NCBI RefSeq assembly: GCF_040676615.1
Contig: NZ_JBFAPI010000010.1
Coordinates: forward strand, 124,001-188,000
Reading direction: 5' to 3'
DNA: 64,000 nucleotides
DNA from: Asanoa sp040676615
Lineage (GTDB): Bacteria > Actinomycetota > Actinomycetes > Mycobacteriales > Micromonosporaceae
Under the pieces are notes generated by a model. That model saw nothing but the letters and a program-made list of their open reading frames with translations. It did no database searches and was not told the DNA's origin. The translations under genes were made by a program, and so were the position numbers. Numbering within the stretch: the stretch's first letter is position 1; every line of letters begins with the position of its first letter. Positions 25,341 to 32,728 of the stretch are shown piece after piece.

Positions 25341-25709
25341 TCAGCCCAGCAGCTCGTCGGGATAGCACCAGCGCCAGGACTCGCCGACCTCGGCCGACTG
25401 GATCACCGGATGCCCCGTCGCGTGCGCGTGCTTGGTCGCGTGCCGCGGCTGTGACGAGTCACAGCAGGCGACGTGCCCGCAGGTCAGGCAGACCCGCAGG
25501 TGCACGACGGGCTCCTCGGTGGGCAGGTGGTCTTCGCAGGCCGTCGGCCGGCCGACGTCGCGCGCCGGAGCGGCGGCGAGGTGCTCGCACAGCTCCGGCT
25601 CGTAGATCGGCAACTGCCCGGACCGGACCAGCTGGCGAAACAGTCGTAAGGGCTTATCGTGCCGTTCGTCGTCGGGCTCGTCGGACCCGCCACGACGGCG
25701 CCTCAGCAT
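25341..25709 (-). CDS. UBP-type zinc finger protein
   Basis: A 122-residue protein whose second half is a UBP zinc finger, the fold that in eukaryotes binds the free C-terminus of ubiquitin. Ligand-like residues are visible: Cys and His in CEDHLPTEEP, CLTCGHVACCDSS, then the His cluster HATKHAHATGHP, and the closing SWRWCYPDE. The first 40 residues are basic and low in complexity. Actinobacteria have such small zf-UBP proteins without ubiquitin; their partner is not known. ATG 25709 is the first in-frame start. It may share a transcript with the unknown gene 25749-26213. Confidence 0.87.
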   Translation of the reverse strand: MLRRRRGGSDEPDDERHDKPLRLFRQLVRSGQLPIYEPELCEHLAAAPARDVGRPTACEDHLPTEEPVVHLRVCLTCGHVACCDSSQPRHATKHAHATGHPVIQSAEVGESWRWCYPDELLG

Positions 25710-25748
25710 GGTGTCGCTCCCACAAGGTCAACGTACCGCGCCGGCCCG

Positions 25749-26213
25749 TCACTCGGCGTTCTGCGCCAACTCGCGCGCGGCGCGTTCGAGCCGCGCGGCG
25801 AACGCCGCCGGGTCGACCAGGTGGGCCACCAGCAGCACGGCGTGCCGGGCGGAGACGTCGGCCCTGACCGGCCGCTCGTCGGGGTCGGTCTCGAGCACGC
25901 CGAGCGCGCCGGCGAGCAGCATCAGCACCACCTGCGGGTCGACCGCGTCCACCCATTCGGTGGCCTGCTTCACAACACCGGCCAGCGTGTCACGCACGTC
26001 GTCGCTGTCGAGCCCGTCGGGATGCCCTTCCTCGAGCGCCTGCCGCACGACGGTGCCGAGCAGCAACCCCACCTGCGCCACGTCGAACCCGGCCAACCGC
26101 CCGACCGCGGCCTCGAACGCCGCACGATCCCGCGCGCCCGCCGCGTCGACCGCGTCGACTGCGGCATCGGCGATCGGCCGCGCCACCGCCGGAACCTCAC
26201 TCCACCGCCCCAC
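25749..26213 (-). CDS. Conserved hypothetical helical protein
   Basis: A 154-residue Ala/Val/Leu-rich, acidic protein that I do not recognise. It appears all helical (VGLLLGTVVRQALEEGHPD, VDPQVVLMLLAGALGVLE, HAVLLVAHLVDPAAFAARLE) without a signal peptide or true membrane helix. GTG 26213 is used as start; the long frame further upstream is the shadow of fabF. It lies between fabF and the UBP zinc finger gene on the same strand with gaps of 44 and 39 bp, so the three may form a unit. Function unknown. Confidence 0.6.
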   Translation of the reverse strand: MGRWSEVPAVARPIADAAVDAVDAAGARDRAAFEAAVGRLAGFDVAQVGLLLGTVVRQALEEGHPDGLDSDDVRDTLAGVVKQATEWVDAVDPQVVLMLLAGALGVLETDPDERPVRADVSARHAVLLVAHLVDPAAFAARLERAARELAQNAE

Positions 26214-26257
26214 GCCTGGACAGTACCGGGCGTTGATCAGCGGGCCGGGCGGCGACC

Positions 26258-27499
26258 TCAGGCCGGGGTGAAGATCAAGGTGACGTTCTGGCCGCCGAAG
26301 CCGAAGGAGTTGCTCAGGACCGGGCCTGGGCGGGTCTTGCGGGTTTCGCCGGCCACCACGTCGAGCGTCACGTCCTTGTCCTTCTCCTCCAGGTTGAGGG
26401 TCCGGGGGATCACGCCCTCGGTGGCGGACAGCAGCGCGACCACGCCCTCGACCGCGCCGGCCGCGCCGACCAGGTGGCCGATGCTCGATTTCGGAGCCGT
26501 GAGGACCGCGTCGGGGCCGAGCGCCGCCAGGATGGCCGCCGACTCGCCGACGTCGCCGACCACCGTGGACGTGGCATGGCAGTTCACGTGGACGATGTCG
26601 GCCGGGGTCAGGTCGGCGTCGGCCAGGGCCTTGCGGATCGCGCGGATCTGGCCCGCGCCGGTCGGGTCGGGACCGGTGATGTGGTAGGCGTCGGCTGTGA
26701 TGCCGAAACCGGCCAGGCGGCCCAGCACCCGGGCGCCGCGGGCGGCGGCGAAGTCGGCGCGTTCCAGGATCATCGCGGCCGAGCCCTCGCCCAGGACGAA
26801 GCCGTCGCGGGCCGTGTCGAACGGGCGGGACGCGGCCTCGGGGTCGTCGTTGCGCCGGCTCAGCGTGCGGGCCTGCGCGAAGCCGGCGATGGTCAGCGGG
26901 GTGATCGCCGCCTCGGTGCCGCCGGCGATGACCACGTCGGCCTCGCCGTCGCGGATCAGCCTGGCGCCCAGCGCCAGCGCCTCGGCGCCCGACGCGCACG
27001 CCGAGACCGGTGTGAAGACGCCGGCCTTGCCGCCGTATTCGATGCTGATCCAGGCCGCCGGGCCGTTGGGCATCAGCATCGGGACCGTCAGCGGCGAGAC
27101 CTTGCCCGGGCCGCGGTCTTCGATCACGTCGTCCTGGTCGAGCAGGGTGTTGACGCCGCCGATCCCGGTGCCCATCGCGACCGCCAGGCGCTCGGGCTCG
27201 ACCTCGGGGGTGCCGGCCGCGGCCCAGGCCTCGCGGGCGGCCACGAAGGCCGCCTGCTCGGCGCGGTCCATCCGGCGGGCCTGCACCCGGGTCAGGGCCT
27301 CGGCAGGTGAGACCGCCATCGGTGCGGCGATCTTCGTGGGCAGGTCGTCGGCGAAGGCGAACGCGGCGAAGCGGTCGTCGATGCGGCGGACGCCCGAGCG
27401 GCCGGCGAGCATGCCCTGCCACAGGGCGTCGACGTCCCCGCCGAGTGGGGTGGTGGCGCCGAGGCCGGTGATGACGACTTCGGCTGGGGTGGTGGACAT
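26258..27499 (-). CDS. fabF: Beta-ketoacyl-ACP synthase II (FabF-like)
   Basis: Condenses malonyl-ACP with an acyl chain in fatty acid elongation, cytosol. The 413-residue protein has the thiolase-fold KAS II layout: VVITGLGATTPLG at the start, the active-site Cys168 in SACASGAEAL, the two histidines in NCHATSTVVGD and SSIGHLVGAAG, and the C-terminal SNSFGFGGQN. The HATSTVVGD form resembles KasA/KasB-type enzymes. ATG 27499 is taken; an upstream frame extension would cross the operator. No ACP or other fatty acid gene is adjacent, so this is a stand-alone, TetR-controlled synthase, perhaps for a special lipid or polyketide. Confidence 0.93.
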   Translation of the reverse strand: MSTTPAEVVITGLGATTPLGGDVDALWQGMLAGRSGVRRIDDRFAAFAFADDLPTKIAAPMAVSPAEALTRVQARRMDRAEQAAFVAAREAWAAAGTPEVEPERLAVAMGTGIGGVNTLLDQDDVIEDRGPGKVSPLTVPMLMPNGPAAWISIEYGGKAGVFTPVSACASGAEALALGARLIRDGEADVVIAGGTEAAITPLTIAGFAQARTLSRRNDDPEAASRPFDTARDGFVLGEGSAAMILERADFAAARGARVLGRLAGFGITADAYHITGPDPTGAGQIRAIRKALADADLTPADIVHVNCHATSTVVGDVGESAAILAALGPDAVLTAPKSSIGHLVGAAGAVEGVVALLSATEGVIPRTLNLEEKDKDVTLDVVAGETRKTRPGPVLSNSFGFGGQNVTLIFTPA

Positions 27500-27504
27500 G
27501 CCAT

Positions 27505-27523
27505 AGTTGTATCGCATACAACT
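27505..27523. promoter_or_regulatory. TetR operator filling the fabF/tetR gap
   Basis: AGTTGTAT-CGC-ATACAACT is a perfect palindrome with 8-bp arms. It occupies 19 of the 29 bases between the divergent ATG codons of fabF (27499) and tetR (27529). Binding by the adjacent TetR would block both genes at once. Confidence 0.85.
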
Positions 27524-27528
27524 TAGAG

Positions 27529-28179
27529 ATGTCCACCGCACAGCCGCCCAGGCTCCGCGGGCGGCGCACCCGGGCGCTGCTCCTCGACGCCGCCGTCGAC
27601 CTGTTCGCCGCGCGCGGCTTCGACGGCGTCAACGTGGCCGATATCGCGGCCGCCGCCAAGGCGCACCCGAACCAGGTCACCTACTACTTCGGGTCGAAGG
27701 ACGCGCTGTTCGTACACGCGGCGTTCCTGATGTTGCTCCGGGACGCGGCCCGGCTCGAGCCGATCGGCCGGCGCCAGCGCACCCCCGCCGCGTTCCGGGC
27801 CGCGCTGTCGCGCACCGCGCTGGCGCTGCCGTCGGTGCCGGCGGTGGTCGAGGCGATGTCGATCACCCGCCGGCGGCCGGAGCTGAGGGCGCTGGCCGAG
27901 CAGAACCTCACGGTGCTGTTCCGCCAGGCCGAGCACTATCTGACCGGGATCCTGGACCGTCGCGGCTGGGCCATCGACCGGCCGGCCGAGGTGGAGACCC
28001 GCACGTTCTGGAGCGCGGTCCTCGGCGCCCGGCTGATCGCCGAGTCCGGCTATCCGGGCACCTCGGCCGACGTCGACGTGGCCGGCGTGCTGACCGTCCA
28101 CGACGGACGGACCCGGCGCGCCGAGGAGGCCGCGCCGGGTCCGGAAGGCGAGCGTCAGCCCTTGCGGGGCCGGTCGTAG
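27529..28179 (+). CDS. TetR family regulator divergent from fabF
   Basis: A 216-residue one-component regulator. The helix-turn-helix covers residues about 12-58: TRALLLDAAVDLFAARGF, VNVADIAAAAKAHPNQVTYYFGSKDALF. The ligand domain contains SITRRRPELRALAEQNLTVLFRQAEHYL. The start ATG at 27529 lies only five bases from the palindromic operator, so the message is probably leaderless or nearly so. Likely represses itself and fabF; the inducer could be an acyl-CoA or fatty acid, by analogy with other TetR regulators of lipid genes. Its 3' end overlaps the convergent permease gene by 25 bases. Confidence 0.9.
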   Translation: MSTAQPPRLRGRRTRALLLDAAVDLFAARGFDGVNVADIAAAAKAHPNQVTYYFGSKDALFVHAAFLMLLRDAARLEPIGRRQRTPAAFRAALSRTALALPSVPAVVEAMSITRRRPELRALAEQNLTVLFRQAEHYLTGILDRRGWAIDRPAEVETRTFWSAVLGARLIAESGYPGTSADVDVAGVLTVHDGRTRRAEEAAPGPEGERQPLRGRS

Positions 28180-28931
28180 AGGTAGCGCGCCCAGAGGAAG
28201 CCGGCGCCGGCGAGCACCACGCACCATCCGATCGACCACCAGGCGGCGTCGCCGATGCCCGAGCCCATCAGCAGGCCGCGCAGGGTCTCGATGATCGGCG
28301 TGTAGGGCTGGTGCTCGGCGAACCAGGCCACCCCGGCCGGCATCGACCCGGTCGGCAGGAACGCGCTGGAGATCAGCGGCAGGAACTGCAGGATCAGCGA
28401 GAGGCTGTTGGCGCCGGCGACCGTCTTCGTCGCCAGGCCGAACGAGACCGCCAGCCAGGTCAGCGCGAACGTCAGCATCGCGAAGACGCCGAGCGCGGCC
28501 AGGTATTCGACCGGGGTGGCCGACGGCCGGAAACCCAGGGCCAGGGCGACGAGCACGACCAGGATGACGCTGAGCAAGGTACGGATGAGGCTGCCGATCA
28601 CCTGCCCGGTGAGCACCGACATCCGGGCGATCGACATCGTGCGCAACCGGGAGATGATGCCTTCCGTCATGTCCTGGTTGATTTTGATCGCGGTCGCCGC
28701 CGTGCCGGTGCCGGCGGCCATCAGGATGATGCCCGGCGTCACGTAGTCGATGTAGCGGCCAGCGCCGGCCGGCAGGAAGTCGGCGCCGAGCGCGTCGCCG
28801 AACACGCCGACGAACAGCAGCAGGAAGATCACGGCGGTGCCGATGCCGCTGACGGTCATCATCGGGAACCGCATCGCGTGCTTGAGGTCCCGCCGGAACA
28901 TCGTCACCGAGTCGAGCATCGTGGTGGTCAT
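28155..28931 (-). CDS. ABC-2 type exporter permease (DrrB-like)
   Basis: Six-helix membrane subunit of 258 residues. It opens TTTMLDSVTMFRRDLKHAMRFPMM and includes the ABC-2 signature loop GFRPSATPVEYLAALGVFAMLTFALTWLAVSFGL (core) and PLISSAFLPTGSMP with a re-entrant PYTPIIETLRGLL. It starts at ATG 28931, overlapping the stop of the ATPase gene by four bases (ATGA), so the two are translated together as one DrrAB-type exporter. Exported substrate unknown. Confidence 0.92.
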   Translation of the reverse strand: MTTTMLDSVTMFRRDLKHAMRFPMMTVSGIGTAVIFLLLFVGVFGDALGADFLPAGAGRYIDYVTPGIILMAAGTGTAATAIKINQDMTEGIISRLRTMSIARMSVLTGQVIGSLIRTLLSVILVVLVALALGFRPSATPVEYLAALGVFAMLTFALTWLAVSFGLATKTVAGANSLSLILQFLPLISSAFLPTGSMPAGVAWFAEHQPYTPIIETLRGLLMGSGIGDAAWWSIGWCVVLAGAGFLWARYLYDRPRKG

Positions 28932-29881
28932 CGGGCACCGTCCTTGGTGTATTCGCGCGCGGCGGGTGCGCTGGCGGTCAGGGCGAGGAAGACGTCGTCG
29001 AGGTCCGGGGTGTGCACCGAGAGCCCGTCCGGCTCGACCCGTTCGCGGGTCAGGCGGTCGAGCAGGGTGCGCAGCGTGGCCACCCCGCCGTCGCCGGGCA
29101 CGTCGAGGGTCAGCGCGTCGTCGTCACGGGTGCCGTCGGCGAACCGGGCGGCCGCGTGGTCGAGGCCCTGCGGATCACTGAATTGCAGGCGTACGTGGCC
29201 GCCCGGCACCAGCCGCTTGAGCTCGGCCGGGGTGCCCTCGGCGACCAGCACGCCGCCGTTGAGCAGGGCGATCCGGTCGGCGAGGCGATCGGCCTCGTCG
29301 AGGGTCTGCGTGGTCAGGAAGATCGTGGTGCCGCCGGCGACCAGGTCGCGGATGCTCTCCCACATGGTGTGCCGGCTGCGCGGGTCGAGGCCCGTGGTCG
29401 GCTCGTCGAGGAAGATCACCTTCGGCCGGCCGACCAGCGTCATGGCCAGGTCGAGCCGGCGCCGCATGCCACCGGAGTAGGTGACGGCCATCCGCTTGGC
29501 CGCGTCGACCAGGTCGAAGCGTTCGAGCAGTTCGGCGACCCGCCGCCGGCCGGCGGCCTTGCCCAGGTGCAGCAGGTCGGCCATCAGTTGCAGGTTCTCC
29601 ACGCCGGTGAGCAGGTTGTCCACGGCCGAGAACTGGCCCGTGACCCCGATCGAACGGCGTACGCCGTCGGGGTCCCGGGCCAGGTCGTGTCCGGCCACGG
29701 TGACCTGTCCCGCGTCCGGGGCCTGCAGGGTGGTGAGGATCTCGACGGTGGTGGTCTTGCCGGCGCCGTTGGGACCGAGCAGGGAGAACACGGTTCCTTC
29801 GGCGACGCGCAGGTCGATGCCGTCGAGCACGGTGTGCTTGCCGTACGCCTTGCGCAGGCCGGACACCTCGATCGCGGTCAT
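28928..29881 (-). CDS. ABC exporter ATPase (DrrA-like, daunorubicin-resistance group)
   Basis: ATP-binding subunit of 317 residues. Walker A is GPNGAGKT (36-43), the signature is YSGGMRRRLDLA, Walker B is VIFLDEPTTGLD, and the switch loop is TTQTLDEADRLADR. The C-terminal domain after residue 215 (ELKRLVPGGHVRLQF, ending DDVFLALTA) is that of DrrA. ATG 29881 has AAGGA seven bases upstream; an in-frame start at 29914 lacks one. It is third in a unit with the ribbon-helix-helix and DUF4097 genes, 86 bp after the latter, and is coupled to the permease. Confidence 0.93.
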   Translation of the reverse strand: MTAIEVSGLRKAYGKHTVLDGIDLRVAEGTVFSLLGPNGAGKTTTVEILTTLQAPDAGQVTVAGHDLARDPDGVRRSIGVTGQFSAVDNLLTGVENLQLMADLLHLGKAAGRRRVAELLERFDLVDAAKRMAVTYSGGMRRRLDLAMTLVGRPKVIFLDEPTTGLDPRSRHTMWESIRDLVAGGTTIFLTTQTLDEADRLADRIALLNGGVLVAEGTPAELKRLVPGGHVRLQFSDPQGLDHAAARFADGTRDDDALTLDVPGDGGVATLRTLLDRLTRERVEPDGLSVHTPDLDDVFLALTASAPAAREYTKDGAR

Positions 29882-29967
29882 GATGATCCTTTCAAGGGCA
29901 GCGCTGGTAGCCATGACAGCAGTGCTGCCGCGGCTGGGGCGGGGTGGAACGGGGTGGGGCGGGGCCG

Positions 29968-30810
29968 TCAGGCCCGGTGGATCACGATGTCGCCGAAGTA
30001 GGTGCGGGCGCGCACCTCGACCTTCTCGTCTCCCTCGACCGGGCCGGACGCCCCGCCGAGGCTGTTGCGCACGCTGCCGTTCTTGACGTCGAGGTCGAGC
30101 CAGGCGGCGGTGCCGGCCGGGATGCCCACCTCGAGCGAGCCGGCGGCGGTCTCCAGCGAGACCCGGCCGCGCACCGCCTCCAGCACCCGCAGGCTGCCGC
30201 AGGCGGTCTTCAGGGTGGCGCCGCCGCGCGCCTGATCGACGGCGATGTCGCCGTTGGCCGAGTTGGCCCGCAGCGCGCCGCCGGCCTCGCCGACCCAGGT
30301 CTCGCCGCTGGAGTTCTTCAGCGTCGCGACGCCCTCGACCGCCCCGACGTGCACGCGGCCGGTGCCGGTCGTGACCTCGGCGTCGCCGCTCACCCGGGCG
30401 ACCGTGATGTCGCCGGCGCCGGTGGTGAGCCGCGCCGGGCCGGTCTGACCCAGCCGGATCTCGCCGAAACCGGTCTTGTAGCGGGTGTCGCCGAGCAAGC
30501 CCTCGGCGTGCAGGTCACCGGCGCCGTTGTCGCCGTCGAGCCGGGAGCCCGCGGGCACCGCGATCTCGACCTCGACCCGGCCGTTCTTGGCGCCCAGCCA
30601 CCGGCTGAAGTTCCTGGGGGTGCGCACCTTGAGTTGGCCGTCGGCGAAGTCGACCTGGGTCTCGTCGGCCAGCTTGGCCGAACTGGCCGACGCGCTGCCC
30701 GGCCGGACCTCGACCTCGGTCGTGTCGCGGTCGCTCGCGGTGATGCGCACGTGCCCGCACAGCAGGCTGAGGCTGATGTCGATCGGGCCGGGGGTGTTGA
30801 ACGTGGGCAT
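29968..30810 (-). CDS. DUF4097 beta-strand repeat protein
   Basis: A 280-residue protein made of repeating beta strands (right-handed beta-helix type). Repeats of about 20 residues with TGxGxxxVxxVxGxxxxxTxxGxI pattern are visible: LTTGAGDITVARVSGDAEV, TTGTGRVHVGAVEGVATL, and ANSANGDIAVDQARGGATL. It opens FNTPGPIDISLSLLCGHVRI. DUF4097 proteins are usually tied to envelope stress or ABC/anti-sigma modules; no membrane helix is present here, so it should be cytosolic. ATG 30810 follows GAGGAG by seven bases. Placed between a ribbon-helix-helix regulator and an ABC exporter. Confidence 0.87.
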   Translation of the reverse strand: MPTFNTPGPIDISLSLLCGHVRITASDRDTTEVEVRPGSASASSAKLADETQVDFADGQLKVRTPRNFSRWLGAKNGRVEVEIAVPAGSRLDGDNGAGDLHAEGLLGDTRYKTGFGEIRLGQTGPARLTTGAGDITVARVSGDAEVTTGTGRVHVGAVEGVATLKNSSGETWVGEAGGALRANSANGDIAVDQARGGATLKTACGSLRVLEAVRGRVSLETAAGSLEVGIPAGTAAWLDLDVKNGSVRNSLGGASGPVEGDEKVEVRARTYFGDIVIHRA

Positions 30811-30842
30811 GGTGGTCTCCTCGTTTCGCGAGTCGGAGCGGG

Positions 30843-31361
30843 TCAGCGCACCCAGCCGGTGAACCGCTGGCTTCCGTCGATGCCGATGTGGGTGCTGGCG
30901 GTGCGCTGCTGCTGGTCGGTGTCGAGGGCGGCGGCGGCCGCGCGGACGAGCCAGGTGTTGACCGAGACGTGGCCCCGGCCGGCGGCCGCTTCGACGCGGG
31001 CCTTGAGGTCGTCGGGGAGGCGCAGGTTGATCCGGGCGGACGTGGCGCCGGCGGTCAGCGTGTCGTCGACCGGTGCGGCCGCCGGCGGCGCCACGGTTGG
31101 TGCCGTCGTGGTGCCATCTGGCATCACCGAGACCACGAACTGCGGGTCGCGGCCGCGCAGGCGCACGTCGACGGAGCCGGGTGCCAACTCGCGGGTGATC
31201 TCGTCGGCGGCGGCCGAGAGTGCCTCCAGCAGGGCCAGCCGGATGGCCGACTCCAGTGGGGCGGTGAGCCGCTCGGCGAGGGCGCGGGCCTCGTCGCCGC
31301 CGGCCTCGGCGGCGACGGCGAGCTCGTCGCGGAGCTTGTCGACGTAGGGCGTCAGGTCCAT
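30843..31361 (-). CDS. Ribbon-helix-helix DNA-binding protein (HicB-antitoxin-like) heading a DUF4097/ABC unit
   Basis: A 172-residue protein. The first 70 residues are helical (LTPYVDKLRDELAVAAEAG); after a Pro/Ala linker, residues about 115-155 form a ribbon-helix-helix domain: ARINLRLPDDLKARVEAAAGRGHVSVNTWLVRAAAAAL (core quoted in pieces: INLRLPDDLKARVEA, SVNTWLVRAA). Such proteins are often named HicB-family antitoxins, but no HicA toxin gene is present; here it leads an operon with DUF4097 and an ABC exporter and is more likely their regulator. ATG 31361 is the start; the strong palindrome at 31381-31414 lies 20 bp upstream. Confidence 0.8.
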   Translation of the reverse strand: MDLTPYVDKLRDELAVAAEAGGDEARALAERLTAPLESAIRLALLEALSAAADEITRELAPGSVDVRLRGRDPQFVVSVMPDGTTTAPTVAPPAAAPVDDTLTAGATSARINLRLPDDLKARVEAAAGRGHVSVNTWLVRAAAAALDTDQQQRTASTHIGIDGSQRFTGWVR

Positions 31362-31371
31362 GGCAGTACTA

Positions 31372-31414
31372 TGACACCACGATGGCACCATGCGCAAGGG
31401 CGCATGGTGCCATC
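31372..31414. promoter_or_regulatory. Ribbon-helix-helix operator: perfect 15-bp-arm inverted repeat plus half site
   Basis: GATGGCACCATGCGC at 31381-31395 is followed, after AAGG, by its exact complement at 31400-31414. Each arm holds TGGCACCA/TGGTGCCA, and a third related box TGACACCA lies at 31372-31379, in direct orientation 11 bp from the left arm. Multiple 8-bp boxes at about one helical turn are typical of ribbon-helix-helix operators. It could also act as a terminator hairpin for the monooxygenase gene ending at 31429, but no T-run follows. Confidence 0.7.
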
Positions 31415-31428
31415 GGTCTCGAAAGCCG

Positions 31429-32607
31429 TCAGTAGCTGGGCAGACTGATTGCGTTCGCCGCCCGGTTGATCGGCTCGACCACCTTGGCCAGCATCCGTTC
31501 CTTGCCCGGCAGCCGATTGACCACCGCGAGCATCCGCATCGACACCCGGACCCGGCTGCGGCTGCGCAGCACCATGTGCTTGATGTTGGCCGGGCCGAGG
31601 TGCTGGTTGGCGGCGACGAAGGGGCGCATCCGCTCCTCGTAGCGGCGCGGGCCCTCGTCGAGGCCGGCCGCGGCCATCTCGCCGGCCAACACGTAGGCGC
31701 CGACCAGCGCGAGGCTGGTGCCCTGGCCGGAGGCGGGGGAGGCGCAGTAGGCGGCGTCGCCGATCAGCGTCACCCGGCCGCGCGACCAGCTGTCGAGCCG
31801 CACCTGGCTGATCGTGTCGAAGTAGAGGTCGGGTGCGTCGCCGAGCGCGGCGAGCAGCTTCGGCACCTCCCAACCCTCGGTCGCGTAGGCCGCGCGCAGG
31901 AACGCCCGCTGCGCGTCGAGGCCCCGGGGCCGCTCGCCGCCCGGATCGGCGAACAGGAACATCGCCTTGGCGTCGGCCTGGCCGGCGGTGCTGTAGACCA
32001 GGGCGGTGCGCCCGGCGCCGACATAGGTCAGCTCCTCGCGGTCGAGGCCCAGGTGGTTGGGCACCGAGCAGATCGCGATGTAGTGGCCGAGGTCGTGCAC
32101 CCCGGCATCGCCGAACGCGAGCGCGCGGGTGCGCGAGCGCAGCCCGTCAGCGCCGACCACCAGGTCGTAGGACCCGCGCTCGCCGCTGTCGAAGACCACC
32201 TCGCTGCCGAGCGAGGCGATGGCGTCGCCGAAGCGGTAGGCGACCCGGTCGGCCGTCAGCTCGTAGAGCATCGTGGCCAGGTCGCCCCGGAGCAGTTCGG
32301 CGTCGTCGTGCACCCGGCCGCCGAAGGTGTCGGCGTCCATGCTGGCCACCCGGCGCCCGGTGGCGTCGACGACCGAGCCGGTGCGCACCCCGGTGCGGGC
32401 CGCGCGGACCCGCTCGAGCAGGCCCATCCGCTCGACCACGGCGAGGGCCGCACCCCGGATGTCGACCTTGTAGCCGCCGTCGCGCACGCCCGCGGCGCGC
32501 TCGACCACCGTCACCTCGGCGCCGTGCTCGGTCAACCACCAGGCCAGCGCCATGCCGGCGATGCCGGCTCCCGAAACGAGGACCTTCGCGTGCTCGATGC
32601 GTGTCAT
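31429..32607 (-). CDS. FAD-dependent monooxygenase (aromatic hydroxylase family)
   Basis: Single-component flavin hydroxylase of 392 residues, similar to p-hydroxybenzoate hydroxylase and tetracycline-modifying TetX-like enzymes. The dinucleotide fold is VLVSGAGIAGMALAWWL with VTVVERAAG, the conserved DG motif is LVVGADGLRSRTR, and the second FAD motif is LIGDAAYCASPASGQGTSLALVGAYVL. NAD(P)H is the expected reductant; substrate unknown. ATG 32607 is taken; the upstream TTG at 32643 would put coding sequence over palindromic sites. No regulator is adjacent on its own strand; the palindromes upstream imply control by an unseen repressor. Confidence 0.9.
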   Translation of the reverse strand: MTRIEHAKVLVSGAGIAGMALAWWLTEHGAEVTVVERAAGVRDGGYKVDIRGAALAVVERMGLLERVRAARTGVRTGSVVDATGRRVASMDADTFGGRVHDDAELLRGDLATMLYELTADRVAYRFGDAIASLGSEVVFDSGERGSYDLVVGADGLRSRTRALAFGDAGVHDLGHYIAICSVPNHLGLDREELTYVGAGRTALVYSTAGQADAKAMFLFADPGGERPRGLDAQRAFLRAAYATEGWEVPKLLAALGDAPDLYFDTISQVRLDSWSRGRVTLIGDAAYCASPASGQGTSLALVGAYVLAGEMAAAGLDEGPRRYEERMRPFVAANQHLGPANIKHMVLRSRSRVRVSMRMLAVVNRLPGKERMLAKVVEPINRAANAISLPSY

Positions 32608-32623
32608 GCTGCGATGGTACGCA

Positions 32624-32657
32624 CGTCTTAGACGATTGTGCAAGACGAATGTTCGTC
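32624..32657. promoter_or_regulatory. Two palindromes upstream of the monooxygenase
   Basis: CGTCT-T-AGACG at 32624-32634 and GACGAA-TG-TTCGTC at 32644-32657 are both perfect and share the GACG/CGTC core. They lie 17-50 bp upstream of the monooxygenase start, in the gap shared with the divergent ku gene. They look like operators for a TetR-type dimer; the regulator is not identified in the neighbourhood. Confidence 0.6.
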
Positions 32658-32728
32658 AGCGGCTGACCGTGTTGCGTGCGAGGCTCGCGGGTAGTACCGG
32701 GGGAGTTTCCACACTGGAGGTGGTGGCG

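Noticed and set aside
30843..31361. HicAB toxin-antitoxin system
   Set aside because: Only an RHH protein of HicB-antitoxin type is present; there is no HicA-like small RNA-binding toxin gene next to it, and it heads a DUF4097/ABC unit.
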